Positions 1 through 8,228 are shown, counted from the first letter of the stretch. The stretch: 55,629 bases of DNA from Hamadaea sp. (GCF_013362815.1 NZ_JABFVK010000002.1:1-55629); one strand, 5' to 3'. Notes: generated by a model not told the origin, from the sequence alone. A program made the numbers and translations.

Positions 1-426
1 ACGGCCGTCGCCGCCCGGGCCGTCCTCGAACCCCCGAGGGCGTACGCTCGCCCGCCCGGCAGGTGACACCGGCGCGCCGGGAACGCTGGCGCGCCCGGAA
101 GACCCCGGTACGCCGGCCCGGCCGACCGAAGCGCGACCGGCCGCACCCGGAACCGAGGCGGAACCGACGGACGCAGAACCGGAGGCCGACCCTGCTGAGG
201 CCGACCCGGCTGCGCGGCCGTAGCCGGCGCCATTGTCGGGCCACTCGTCGCGGCGGGCCGAGGGGGACGGCTGTCCACCCCGGCGAGCGGGATCGTCGTC
301 GTACTGATAGCCGTAGCCATCACTGTTGACTTGCGCTCGGCCGCGTCCGGCGCTGCCGGAGCCGGCGGGCCGGCTGCCGCCGGCGTCGCCGGGCCAACCG
401 GCGTTGGGGTCGCCGTACGAACTCAT
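1..426 (-). CDS. Penicillin-binding protein/transglycosylase, N-terminal part (cut by window edge)
   Basis: Open leftward frame from an ATG at 426 running off the left edge, so only the first 142 residues are seen. They begin MSSYGDPNAGWPGDAGG and then form a low-complexity Gly/Ala/Ser/Arg region with repeated GSASV, GRASV and GRASVP units, without any enzyme domain. The call rests on context: in Mycobacterium tuberculosis a DUF5318 gene (Rv0049) lies directly upstream of ponA1 in the same direction and the padR/ino1 pair is close by, the same set as here. Disordered cytoplasmic tails with GRASV-like repeats are typical of class A penicillin-binding proteins in Micromonosporaceae. Such enzymes polymerise and cross-link peptidoglycan outside the membrane. 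No strong ribosome binding site is seen before 426. A different repetitive protein cannot be excluded without the sequence to the left. Confidence 0.55.
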   Translation of the reverse strand, partial: MSSYGDPNAGWPGDAGGSRPAGSGSAGRGRAQVNSDGYGYQYDDDPARRGGQPSPSARRDEWPDNGAGYGRAAGSASAGSASGSASVGSASVPGAAGRASVGRAGVPGSSGRASVPGAPVSPAGRASVRPRGFEDGPGGDGR

Positions 427-524
427 CTGTCACACCGTTCCGGTCACGGCGGGGGCTCCGCCTGGTCGGATTCGCCTTGCCGCCCGGGGAGGGCGGCGCG
501 GCGGCGGGGGCTTCAGCCGTCGGC

Positions 525-956
525 TCACGCCGTGGCTGCCCGGCCGGGGGAGGCCGGGATCGCTCCCGTTGTCACGTCTTCGGGTGCGGGCGCACCCGCT
601 GTTCCCAGCAGGAACTGTTCCACAAGGTGGTTCCACGAACACCCGCGGCACACCTCTACCACGTAGACCTGAAATTCCCGTAGGGAAGTTGCCAACGTCG
701 CCAGTTCGGCCCGGGAGCGGGCCTGCCCGGCCGACTGCTTCAGCTCGTCGCCGTAGATGTAGTGGACGAGCGTCAGGAACTCACGTCGGCAGATGGGACA
801 CAGTTCCTCGGTCGCCTCTCCGTGGTACCGGGCCGCCGTCTTCAGATAGGGCGAGGCGTCGCAGACCTCGTAGGTCCCGACATGGCCGGCGTAGACCTCA
901 CGTAACAGCGCACGGCGCTGTAACGCATAGTCAACTACCTGCCGCTGCGTTCGCAT
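525..956 (-). CDS. DUF5318 family protein
   Basis: 143-residue soluble protein of unknown function conserved in actinobacteria. Two Cys pairs, CPIC near residue 55 (followed by RREFLTLVHYIYGDEL) and CRGC near residue 104 (followed by SWNHLVEQFLLG), look like one zinc-binding site split across the chain. The C-terminus after LLGTAG is Pro/Ala-rich and probably disordered. The ATG at 956 is preceded on the same strand by TACCCT (970-965) eight bases upstream, which suggests a -10 element and a leaderless or nearly leaderless mRNA, since no Shine-Dalgarno sequence is visible. The gene is 98 bp upstream of the penicillin-binding protein and probably co-transcribed with it. Family assignment is firm; function is unknown. 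Confidence 0.85.
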   Translation of the reverse strand: MRTQRQVVDYALQRRALLREVYAGHVGTYEVCDASPYLKTAARYHGEATEELCPICRREFLTLVHYIYGDELKQSAGQARSRAELATLATSLREFQVYVVEVCRGCSWNHLVEQFLLGTAGAPAPEDVTTGAIPASPGRAATA

Positions 957-1107
957 GCTTCAGAAGGGTAACGGCTCCGCTGGGCGCCCGCGACATCCGT
1001 CACGCTCAGTGATCAGGCGAAGGCCCTTGCGATCTTTCCGCCACAGTGAGCGAACCCACCAGGTTTCCCAGGATTGCCTCGGGGTATCTTCGCGTTCTAA
1101 CCTACGG

Positions 1108-1126
1108 ATGTATCGCGCCGATACAT
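1108..1126. promoter_or_regulatory. Perfect palindrome upstream of padR, probable operator
   Basis: ATGTATCGCGCCGATACAT is a perfect inverted repeat: 8-bp arms ATGTATCG/CGATACAT around CGC. It lies 33 bp upstream of the PadR start codon. PadR-family repressors usually bind sites with ATGT and ACAT half-sites, as here, although the spacing differs from the best-known sites. A second overlapping inverted repeat, CGCCGAT-AC-ATCGGCG, covers 1117-1132. Autoregulation is inferred. Confidence 0.7.
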
Positions 1127-1159
1127 CGGCGCGCCGACGGCAGTGGGGAAGGAGGGCCC

Positions 1160-1798
1160 GTGCTCGACCTCGCCATCCTCGGCATCCTTCACGAGGCCCC
1201 CATGCACGGCTATGAGCTGCGGAAACAACTTGCCCTCAAGATCGGCCCCATGCGGGCTGCGATCAGCTACGGCTCGCTCTACCCGACCCTCCGGCGGCTC
1301 CAGTCCAGCGGCTGGATCACCGAGGCCGGCGAGAGTTCGGCCGACGACGAGGCCGTTCCACCGCTCACCAGCCGGCGCGGCCGGGTCGTGTACAAGATCA
1401 CAGCCGAGGGCAAGGAACGCTTCCAGGAGCTGCTCGCCCAGACCGGCCCCGAGACCTACGACGACCCTGGGTTCGGCGTGCACTTCGCCTTCTTCGCGCG
1501 TACCGACGCCGACATCCGGCTGCGCATCCTCGAGGGCCGCCGCCGCAAGGTCGAAGAACGCCGCGAGGGCCTGCGCGACGTGCTCGCCCGTGCTGCCGAG
1601 CGCGTCGACGCGTACACGCTGGAATTGCAGCGGCACGGGCTGGACGCGGCCGAGCGCGAGGTCCGCTGGCTGGAGGAGCTGATCGCCAACGAGCGATCCG
1701 GCCGGCCGCCGTCGCAGCGCGCGACCGATCCCGAGACTTCCGCGGTCCAACCGGGCCACGAAGAAGAACCGCCTGGCCAGACGCCGAGGCGGATGTGA
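1160..1798 (+). CDS. PadR family transcriptional regulator
   Basis: 212-residue DNA-binding repressor. Residues 1-90 form the PadR winged helix: [21 protein letters not shown], then [18 protein letters not shown], then a wing segment with [15 protein letters not shown]. The C-terminal half is a helical, Arg/Glu-rich dimerisation region ([20 protein letters not shown]). The GTG at 1160 is chosen because GGAAGGAGGG ends four bases before it and the PadR fold begins immediately. The open frame extends further upstream through the operator palindrome, which argues against earlier starts. The gene is followed 19 bp later by ino1. This pairing is conserved in actinobacteria (Rv0047c/Rv0046c in M. 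tuberculosis), so ino1 is the likely target. The effector is unknown. Confidence 0.9.
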   Translation: MLDLAILGILHEAPMHGYELRKQLALKIGPMRAAISYGSLYPTLRRLQSSGWITEAGESSADDEAVPPLTSRRGRVVYKITAEGKERFQELLAQTGPETYDDPGFGVHFAFFARTDADIRLRILEGRRRKVEERREGLRDVLARAAERVDAYTLELQRHGLDAAEREVRWLEELIANERSGRPPSQRATDPETSAVQPGHEEEPPGQTPRRM

Positions 1799-1817
1799 AC
1801 AAGAAGGAGGCACCCAG

Positions 1818-2897
1818 ATGGGTTCCGTCCGCGTAGCCATCGTCGGCGTCGGCAACTGCGCCTCGTCCCTGGTCCAGGGCGTCGAGTACTACCGCAACGC
1901 CGACCCCAGCGAGCGCGTACCCGGTCTTATGCATGTCGATTTCGGCGGTTACCACGTTCGTGACGTCGAGTTCGTGGCGGCGTTCGACGTCGACGCGAAG
2001 AAGGTCGGCCAGGATCTCGCCGCGGCCATCGTGGCCAGCGAGAACAACACGATCAAGCTGTGCGACGTCCCGCCGACCGGCGTGACCGTCCAGCGTGGTC
2101 CGACGTTCGACGGACTGGGTCAGTACTACAAGGAGATCGTGCAGGAGTCCGACGAGGCGCCGGTCGACGTGGCCGAGGCCCTGCGGGCGGCCGAGGTCGA
2201 CGTCGTCGTCTCCTACCTCCCGGTGGGTTCCGAGGAGGCCGACAAGTTCTACGCGCAGGCCGCGATCGACGCCGGCTGTGCCTTCGTGAACGCGCTGCCG
2301 GTCTTCATCGCTTCCGACCCGGTGTGGGCGAAGAAGTTCGAAGACGCCGGTCTGCCGATCGTCGGTGACGACATCAAGTCGCAGGTGGGCGCGACCATCG
2401 TGCACCGCGCGCTGGCGAAGCTGTTCGAGGACCGCGGCGTCGAGCTGCTGCGGACCTACCAGCTGAACTTCGGCGGGAACATGGACTTCATGAACATGCT
2501 GGAGCGCACCCGCCTGGTCTCGAAGAAGATCTCGAAGACCCAGTCGGTCACGTCCCAGATCCCGCACGAGATCAACAAGGGTGATGTCCACATCGGACCG
2601 TCGGACCACGTGCCGTGGCTGTCGGACCGCAAGTGGGCCTACATCCGGCTCGAGGGCCGTGCCTTCGGTGACGTCCCGCTCAACGCCGAGCTCAAGCTCG
2701 AGGTCTGGGACTCGCCGAACTCGGCCGGCGTCATCATCGACGCGGTACGCGCGGCGAAGATCGCCCTCGACCGCAAGATCGGCGGCCCGATCCTGTCGGC
2801 ATCGAGCTACTTCATGAAGTCGCCGCCGGTCCAGTACAACGACCACGACGCGCACGAGGCTGTGGAGGCCTTCATCCGCGGCGAAGTCGAGCGCTGA
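1818..2897 (+). CDS. ino1: Inositol-3-phosphate synthase
   Basis: 359 residues, the usual length for actinobacterial enzymes. It converts D-glucose 6-phosphate to 1D-myo-inositol 3-phosphate with bound NAD+, the first step to phosphatidylinositol, mycothiol and inositol-containing glycolipids. The N-terminal Rossmann motif [16 protein letters not shown] is at residues 5-20, the conserved NNTIKL near 76, [12 protein letters not shown] near 190 and [12 protein letters not shown] near 217, followed by the Lys-rich catalytic segment. AAGGAGG ends eight bases before the ATG. The gene lies in an apparent operon with padR. Downstream, a long inverted repeat (2926-2973) could end transcription but also covers the next gene's start. 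No inositol-sensing riboswitch is seen in the short padR-ino1 gap. Confidence 0.97.
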   Translation: MGSVRVAIVGVGNCASSLVQGVEYYRNADPSERVPGLMHVDFGGYHVRDVEFVAAFDVDAKKVGQDLAAAIVASENNTIKLCDVPPTGVTVQRGPTFDGLGQYYKEIVQESDEAPVDVAEALRAAEVDVVVSYLPVGSEEADKFYAQAAIDAGCAFVNALPVFIASDPVWAKKFEDAGLPIVGDDIKSQVGATIVHRALAKLFEDRGVELLRTYQLNFGGNMDFMNMLERTRLVSKKISKTQSVTSQIPHEINKGDVHIGPSDHVPWLSDRKWAYIRLEGRAFGDVPLNAELKLEVWDSPNSAGVIIDAVRAAKIALDRKIGGPILSASSYFMKSPPVQYNDHDAHEAVEAFIRGEVER

Positions 2898-2925
2898 ACC
2901 ACCCCGGCGAACAGATCGACGGGTT

Positions 2926-2973
2926 AGCATCCTCCCCGGCAAGGTCCATTCAGGATTTTCTGGGGAGGATGCT
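2926..2973 (+). promoter_or_regulatory. Long hairpin that sequesters the ribosome binding site of the DUF6528 gene
   Basis: A perfect 12-bp inverted repeat pairs AGCATCCTCCCC (2926-2937) with GGGGAGGATGCT (2962-2973) across a 24-nt loop. The 3' arm contains the GGGGAGG Shine-Dalgarno sequence and ends one base before the TTG start codon at 2974. In RNA the stem would hide the ribosome binding site. It could alternatively act as a weak terminator for ino1, since TTT follows, but there is no long U tract. Confidence 0.65.
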
Positions 2974-3945
2974 TTGCGTAGAAGGACGATTTTCAAAGCC
3001 GCCGCAGTCGCTGCGGCGGCCGCTCCAGCGGCGGCGCTGCTCGGCGAGTCGGCCGCCCAGGCCTACGCCAGCTACGACGTGGCCGTGTGCGAGCAGTACC
3101 ACAACCAGGTCCAGATCTACCCGTCGAGCTCGGCGTGGAGCACCACCACGCTGAAATGGAGCTTCAGCCCGGGCACCGCGAACGGCTGGTCGAACCTGTC
3201 CGACGTCAAGTTCCGCAACACCGCCGCCTTCGGCGAGGTCGCCCTCGTCACCGCGTCCGGCGGCAAGGTGGGCATCGTCGACAAGACCACCGAGGCCGCT
3301 CAGGAGCTCAACGACGTCCTGTGGTCGGCGACGCCGGGCAACAACCCGCACGCGATCGAGCGCATCCCGAACATCGGCGCGATCGTCGTCGCCTCCTCCG
3401 GGGGATACCTCTATCTCTACGGACCCACCGCCATCAGCGATCCGAGCACGCTCGCGCTGGTCCAGACCATCTCGTTCCCCGGCGCGCACGGCGTCTGGTG
3501 GGACGACATCACCGGCAAGCTGTGGGCCATCGGCCAGGACTACGCCCGCGTCTACACGGTGTCCGGCACCTACCGGAGCACGCGATTGGCGCTGTCGCGA
3601 TCGATCTCGATCGGCGCGCATCTCGGCCACAGCCTCGACGCGAGCTACTCCGACAGCAACCTGCTGCTCGCGACGGACGGCAGCAAGGTCATGACCATCG
3701 ACAAGACGTCGTACGCCGTGACGCAGGCGTATGGCGACAACTCCGTGAAGTCGTACTCCCAGCACAGTTCGGGGGAGCGGTTCTGGGTGCAGGCGACCGG
3801 GGCCACGTACCACGGGGACACCCGCGACTGGGTGAGCCCCAGCGTGCAGTTCTTCGACGCCGCCGGAGCCAAGTCGTTCACCCGCTCGCTGTCCTACGGA
3901 GCCGAGTTCTACAAGGCACGGCTGTACAACGTCGCCTTCCACTGA
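2974..3945 (+). CDS. Tat-exported DUF6528 family protein
   Basis: 323-residue protein with a twin-arginine signal: MRRRTIFKAAAVAAAAAPAA, with a possible cleavage site after AAQA near residue 30. The mature part is rich in short beta-strand stretches (KVGIVDKTT, GAIVVASSGGYLYLYGP, GVWWDDITGKLWAIG), compatible with a beta-propeller-like fold. That matches the family best known as DUF6528, secreted proteins of actinobacteria without known activity. The TTG at 2974 is chosen because GGGGAGG ends five to six bases before it and the signal peptide starts there. An ATG at 2969 is in another frame. The ribosome binding site lies in the 3' arm of a 12-bp hairpin, suggesting translation is controlled. 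The gene is isolated between hairpins and probably monocistronic. Confidence 0.8.
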   Translation: MRRRTIFKAAAVAAAAAPAAALLGESAAQAYASYDVAVCEQYHNQVQIYPSSSAWSTTTLKWSFSPGTANGWSNLSDVKFRNTAAFGEVALVTASGGKVGIVDKTTEAAQELNDVLWSATPGNNPHAIERIPNIGAIVVASSGGYLYLYGPTAISDPSTLALVQTISFPGAHGVWWDDITGKLWAIGQDYARVYTVSGTYRSTRLALSRSISIGAHLGHSLDASYSDSNLLLATDGSKVMTIDKTSYAVTQAYGDNSVKSYSQHSSGERFWVQATGATYHGDTRDWVSPSVQFFDAAGAKSFTRSLSYGAEFYKARLYNVAFH

Positions 3946-3970
3946 GAGTCATCGATCGGCTACGGAAATG

Positions 3971-4010
3971 GGAACCCGCCAAGAAGGCCTTTACCGGATC
4001 GGCGGGTTCC
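3971..4010 (+). repeat. 10-bp inverted repeat between DUF6528 and DUF6584 genes
   Basis: GGAACCCGCC (3971-3980) is repeated as its exact reverse complement GGCGGGTTCC (4001-4010) with a 20-nt loop. It follows the DUF6528 stop by 25 bp and ends 15 bp before the next start. It probably folds as a transcript-end hairpin, though it lacks a U tract, so a role in the downstream leader is also possible. Confidence 0.5.
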
Positions 4011-4025
4011 TGTCACAGTGGGGTC

Positions 4026-4499
4026 ATGCCTAAGGCACCCGTGCTGGACAAGGTCGCGGTGGATCTCGCCCGCGGTCACACCCAGCCCGCCATCCAGAGG
4101 CTGAGCAGTCTGGTCAGTGCGTACCCCCATGACCTCGATCTGCGCCACCGCCTCGCCGCCGTGCACCGGATGACCGGCAACGCCGTCGAGGCCGGTCGCT
4201 GGGATTACCTGAACCCGACCGCCGAACCGGCGGAGACCGGTGCGTTCGAGCGGGCCTTCCCGTCGGCGCCCCGTCGCCTGGCCGCGCTTCGCTGGCAGGG
4301 ATCAGCCGATCTGGCCCCGACCGAGCACGCCCGGCAACGCCTCCTCGACCTGACCGAGGCCGCGCGCCAGGACACGCCGCCAGTCGAGGTGGAGCCCCGC
4401 TGGTGGCGAATCACAACCGTGCTGCTCACCGGCACTGCCGCAGTCGTCGTAGCAGCCTTGGTCGTCTTGGGCGCTGTGACCGTGCTTCAGGCATTCTGA
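4026..4499 (+). CDS. DUF6584 family membrane protein (first of a tandem pair)
   Basis: 157 residues. The N-terminal 120 residues form a TPR-like helical region (DKVAVDLARGHTQPAIQRLSS, then HDLDLRHRLAAVHRMTGNAVEAGRWDYL) that fits the DUF6584 family. One C-terminal transmembrane helix follows (TTVLLTGTAAVVVAALVVLG, about 132-152), so the helical domain likely faces the cytoplasm. The ATG at 4026 follows GTGGGG at moderate distance. The gene 68 bp downstream encodes a clear paralogue with the same layout, so the pair arose by duplication. Function is unknown. The TPR-like part hints at protein-protein contacts, which is inference only. Confidence 0.75.
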   Translation: MPKAPVLDKVAVDLARGHTQPAIQRLSSLVSAYPHDLDLRHRLAAVHRMTGNAVEAGRWDYLNPTAEPAETGAFERAFPSAPRRLAALRWQGSADLAPTEHARQRLLDLTEAARQDTPPVEVEPRWWRITTVLLTGTAAVVVAALVVLGAVTVLQAF

Positions 4500-4566
4500 G
4501 AGCTGTGTTGCGGTTTTGTTACATTCGCGCCTAGCATCCACTGTCGTCAACCCAGATCATGTGTGA

Positions 4567-5064
4567 GTGGCAAAATCCGATGTCCTCGCCCGGGTCAAGC
4601 GGGACCTTGCCGCTGGTCATACCTACCTCGCCACGCAGCGGTTACGGACGCTCGTCGCGTCGCACCCGGACGATCTGGAGATCTACCGGCTGCTCTCCTC
4701 GGTCTACCGGCAGACCGGCAACCTCGCCGAGGCCGGCCGCTGGGGATTTCTGACCGACGAGGTACGCCCCGAGGAACTGGCCGCGTTCGCCCGGGTCCAC
4801 GCCGATCCCTGGTCCCGCGTACGCCTCCTCCGCTGGCCGGGTGACCCGGCGTCGTTGCCCGCAGCGGTTCAGGAGCGGCTGACCGAGTTGCTCGCCGAGA
4901 CCGAGCGCTCGGGCCCGCCGGAGATCTGGGTGGGTTCCTACCGGGCCCCGGTGAAGAGCCGGGGTTCGCTGGTGCCGTGCCTGTTCACCGCGATCGCGCT
5001 GGGCATCGTCGTGGCCCTCGCCGGAGTCGGCGCGATCCGGGCGATCGCCTGGCTCGTCGAGTGA
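4567..5064 (+). CDS. DUF6584 family membrane protein (second of a tandem pair)
   Basis: 165 residues, homologous along its length to the preceding gene product: shared features are L(A)xGHTxxAxQRLxxLV, HPDDLEIYRLLSSVYRQTGN and the AEAGRWG block, then a C-terminal membrane helix (LVPCLFTAIALGIVVALAGVG). The GTG at 4567 (VAKSDVLARV) is chosen because it starts at the same point as the paralogue. No strong ribosome binding site is visible. The two proteins have diverged well beyond a recent duplication. Function is unknown. Confidence 0.75.
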   Translation: MAKSDVLARVKRDLAAGHTYLATQRLRTLVASHPDDLEIYRLLSSVYRQTGNLAEAGRWGFLTDEVRPEELAAFARVHADPWSRVRLLRWPGDPASLPAAVQERLTELLAETERSGPPEIWVGSYRAPVKSRGSLVPCLFTAIALGIVVALAGVGAIRAIAWLVE

Positions 5065-5133
5065 CCAAGCAGGCGGGTGAACAGCTCGCGCTGGATGTCC
5101 CGATTCCCCGATCCGTCACATACGCTAGGTCGC

Positions 5134-6507
5134 GTGCCGCCGCCGACCAGCTCGCCCGCCGTCACCGCTGACCTGGAGCGCAAGGTCGACGGCCACTACC
5201 TCCGGGCCATCCTCGGCGGACGAGACTTCCGGCGGTTGCTCACGGTCCGGCTGTTCAGCCAGCTCTCCGACGGGTGGTTCCAGGCCGGGCTGGCCGGCTC
5301 GCTGCTGTTCAACCCGGCGAAGCAGTCGAGCGCGCTGGCGGTGGCCTCGGGATTCGCCGTTCTGCTGCTCCCGTACTCGATGCTCGGCCCGTTCATCGGA
5401 GTGTTCCTCGATCGCTGGGACCGCCGGATCGCGTTGGCGCTGGCGAACCTGATCCGTGCCGTCCTCGTCATTCCGGCGGTCGCGCTCATCTGGATCGGCG
5501 ACCAGGGTCCACGGTTCGCGCTAGCCGCCCTTCTGGTGATCGCGATCAACCGGTTCTTCCTCGCCGGGCTGTCCGCGTCGCTACCCAAGGTGGTCGAGGA
5601 CTCGAGGCTGGTCACGGCGAACGCGCTGTCGTCGACGGCCGGCACGATCTGCTACTCGATAGGCCTCTTCTCCTCGGCCGCGCTCGTCGCCGCCTCGCTG
5701 GTGCACACCACTCAGCACGGGTACGCCGGGATCACAGCGATCGCAGCGATCGGCTACCTCGCGTCCGGCCTGCTCACCTACACGTCGTTCCGGCCCGGCC
5801 GGCTCGGCCCGGAAGACGACGAACGGCCGACGATCGGCGTGTGGACCGCCGTCGTCGACGTGGCCCGCGGCATGGTACGCGGCCTGCGTCACCTCGCCGA
5901 GCGGCCGCCCGCGGCCCGGGCGATGGTGCTGACCGGCGGGCACCGGTTCCTCTACGGCTATCTGACCCTCGCCGTACTGCTGCTCTACAGCCGCTACTTC
6001 GGCCACGGAACCGCGAACCACACCGAACAATCGTTGTGGTCGCTGGGCCAGGTGGTGATCGCGGGCGCGGCGGGCGCCGGCATCGCCGCGCTGATCACCC
6101 CGGCCGCCAGCCGACGATTCGGGCCGCAGCGCTGGATCACGTTGCTCCTCGCCGGGATCGCCGTCGCCATCGTCGCCCTCGGGCTGCCATTCATCGCGCC
6201 TTTGCTGCTGATCGCGGCGGCGCTCATGAACGTCGCGTCGCAGAGCATGAAGATCATCGTCGACGCCACGCTCCAGCACGAGTGCGAGGACGACTATCGC
6301 GGCCGCATCTTCAGCCTGAACGACACGGTCTTCAACGGGGTCATGGTGCTCGGCCTGTTCCTGGCCGCGCTGACCCTCCCGCCCGACGGCCGCTCGGCGG
6401 TCGCTCTAATCGGCATCGCCATCGGGTACGCCCTCCTCGCAGCCTGGTTCGCCGGGGCACTGCGGCGGCGGCGCGCCGAACCGGCCCCGACCGAGGAGAC
6501 GACCTAG
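5134..6507 (+). CDS. MFS transporter
   Basis: 457-residue integral membrane protein with about 12 hydrophobic helices, resembling the MFS_3/enterobactin-exporter-like group. Visible motifs are RLFSQLSDGWFQAGLAGSLLF in helix 1 and the loop 2-3 signature FLDRWDRRIALALANLIRA (residues 93-111). The C-terminal half has ECEDDYRGRIFSLNDTVFNG, typical of this subfamily. A 19-codon extension upstream is possible, but the GTG at 5134 is preferred: TACGCT (5121-5126) sits seven bases upstream, giving a leaderless transcript. The 3' end overlaps the convergent cca gene by four bases. The substrate cannot be read from sequence. Confidence 0.88.
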   Translation: MPPPTSSPAVTADLERKVDGHYLRAILGGRDFRRLLTVRLFSQLSDGWFQAGLAGSLLFNPAKQSSALAVASGFAVLLLPYSMLGPFIGVFLDRWDRRIALALANLIRAVLVIPAVALIWIGDQGPRFALAALLVIAINRFFLAGLSASLPKVVEDSRLVTANALSSTAGTICYSIGLFSSAALVAASLVHTTQHGYAGITAIAAIGYLASGLLTYTSFRPGRLGPEDDERPTIGVWTAVVDVARGMVRGLRHLAERPPAARAMVLTGGHRFLYGYLTLAVLLLYSRYFGHGTANHTEQSLWSLGQVVIAGAAGAGIAALITPAASRRFGPQRWITLLLAGIAVAIVALGLPFIAPLLLIAAALMNVASQSMKIIVDATLQHECEDDYRGRIFSLNDTVFNGVMVLGLFLAALTLPPDGRSAVALIGIAIGYALLAAWFAGALRRRRAEPAPTEETT

Positions 6508-7937
6508 AGGTTCTCTTCAGCCCACGCGCGCAGTTCGTGCTCGGCCTCTTCCCGGCTGAGCGGCCCCTGCTCTAGGCGTACCTCTTTGAGATGCTTCCAG
6601 GCCTTGCCCACCAACGGACCCGGCGGCAGACCGAGCAGCTCCATGATGGCGTTGCCGTCGAGATCGGGCCGGACCTTGGCGAGGTCCTCCTCCGCGGCGA
6701 GCCGGGCGATGCGGTCCTCGAGCGCGTCGTAGTCGGCGGCGAGTTGCGCGGCCTTGCGCCGATTCCGGGTCGTGCAGTCCGACCGGGTGAGTTTGTGCAG
6801 GCGGAGGAGCAGGTCGTCGGCGTCGTGGACGTAGCGCCGCACGGCGGAGTCGGTCCACTCGCCCCGACCGTAACCGTAGAAGCGCAGGTGGAGCGAGATC
6901 AGGCCGACCACCGGGCTGATCACGTCCTTGGGGTACTTGAGCAGCTTGAGGCGGTGCTTGGCCATGCGCGCGCCGACCAGCTCGTGGTGATGGAAGCTGA
7001 CGCGGCCGTCCGCGCCGACCGCCTTGGTCGCGGGCTTGCCGATGTCGTGCAGCAGTGCGGACAGACGCAGGACCAGGTCGGGCCCGGTGTCGGCGGTGTC
7101 CAGATCCACCGCGTTCTGCACCACCGTCAGGGTGTGCTCGTAGACGTCCTTGTGCTGCGCGTGCTCGTCGATCTCCATCTTGAGGTCGATGAGCTCCGGC
7201 AGGAAGATCTCGGCCAGCCCGGTCTCGACCAGCAGTCGCAGTCCGGTGACGGGGTCCTCGCCCAGCAGCAGCTTGCTGAACTCCTCCCGTACGCGTTCCG
7301 CCGTGATCCGAGTGAGCTGCCCCGACATGTCGGACATGGCGCGGATGACCGGCTCGTCGACCACGAAGCGCAGCTGGGACGCGAACCGGGCGGCGCGCAG
7401 CATCCGCAGCGGGTCGTCGCCGAAACTCTGCTCCGGCGCGGCCGGCGTACGGATCATCCGCTCCCGCAGGTCCCGAAGTCCGCCGTAGAGGTCGGTGAAG
7501 CGGTGATCGTGCAGGCTGACTGCCATCGCGTTGATGCTGAAATCGCGGCGGCTGAGGTCGTCCTCGAGCGAGGTGCCGTACTGGACCGCCGGATTCCGGC
7601 TCACCCCGTCGTAGGACTCCGCCCGATAAGTGGTGATCTCCAGCCGCAGCCCGTCGCGGAACGCCCCGATAGTGCCGAACTCCCGCCCGGTCTCCCAGGT
7701 GGCCTCGGCCCAGCCCTTGACGAGGCGCAATGTCTCGTCCGGATGCGCGTCCGTGCAGAAATCGAGGTCGTCGCCGAGCCGGCCGAGCAGCGCGTCGCGT
7801 ACCGAGCCGCCGACGAGGTGGATGTCGTGTCCGGCCCGGGCGAACCGGCGGCCAAGTTCGTCGGCGACGGGAAAGCGCGCCAGCAGCGCATGCACGGCGT
7901 CACGCTGGGCGGTCGTCAGGGCGTTCGTGTTCGACAT
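6504..7937 (-). CDS. cca: CCA tRNA nucleotidyltransferase
   Basis: 477 residues. It adds or repairs the 3' CCA end of tRNAs using CTP and ATP. The class II nucleotidyltransferase head has HLVGGSVRDALLGRLGDDLDF (about 40-60) with the catalytic DxD, then GTIGAFRDG and RRDFSINAMA (about 150). FGDDPLRMLRAARFASQL (about 190) is the template region. A C-terminal HD domain is present (LLHDIGKPATK near 300), as in most bacterial members of this actinobacterial branch. Encoded divergently from murJ, as in other actinobacterial chromosomes. Confidence 0.96.
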   Translation of the reverse strand: MSNTNALTTAQRDAVHALLARFPVADELGRRFARAGHDIHLVGGSVRDALLGRLGDDLDFCTDAHPDETLRLVKGWAEATWETGREFGTIGAFRDGLRLEITTYRAESYDGVSRNPAVQYGTSLEDDLSRRDFSINAMAVSLHDHRFTDLYGGLRDLRERMIRTPAAPEQSFGDDPLRMLRAARFASQLRFVVDEPVIRAMSDMSGQLTRITAERVREEFSKLLLGEDPVTGLRLLVETGLAEIFLPELIDLKMEIDEHAQHKDVYEHTLTVVQNAVDLDTADTGPDLVLRLSALLHDIGKPATKAVGADGRVSFHHHELVGARMAKHRLKLLKYPKDVISPVVGLISLHLRFYGYGRGEWTDSAVRRYVHDADDLLLRLHKLTRSDCTTRNRRKAAQLAADYDALEDRIARLAAEEDLAKVRPDLDGNAIMELLGLPPGPLVGKAWKHLKEVRLEQGPLSREEAEHELRAWAEENL

Positions 7938-8228
7938 CGGTCAGCCAGCCTACCGGGCACGGGCCGCCAGGTCTGAGGCGCGGGCCATGATCATCGCCGT
8001 ACGCCGGATAACGCGCTTATCCGCGCCCGCGAAGGGACGTTATCCCGGGATAACGCCGAGCACCCGCCCGTGTGCCCCGCGCGCGAGCGCCGCGCGCCGG
8101 CGTCTGCCCGAGCGAGCAAGTGCAAGTGCAAGTGCAAGCGCCGAGCGCCCGCTCCGCGAGGGCACAACGCGCGCACCCCGGGCACAGCGCGCAACGCAAA
8201 GGGCGCCGAGGCCCGTTAGGGTGGCGCG
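7938..8228. other. cca-murJ intergenic region with palindrome and hexamer repeats
   Basis: No gene in 291 bp. It holds GGATAA-CGCGC-TTATCC (8006-8022), a perfect 18-bp palindrome CGTTATCCCGGGATAACG (8038-8055), a tandem hexamer run in which GCAAGT recurs about four times (8115-8139), and the leaderless murJ promoter element TAGGGT (8217-8222). The shared TTATCC/GGATAA words suggest a common binding protein, unidentified. Confidence 0.7.

Noticed and set aside
1799-1817. Riboswitch before ino1
   Set aside because: Only 19 bp separate padR and ino1, with just a ribosome binding site.
1398-2996. 532-codon leftward open frame across padR and ino1
   Set aside because: Antisense to two well-recognised genes; composition Arg/Asp/Val-rich without domains.
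8006-8055. DnaA boxes in the cca-murJ spacer
   Set aside because: The TTATCC words lack the CACA half of the box and are arranged as palindromes, so a different binding protein is more likely.
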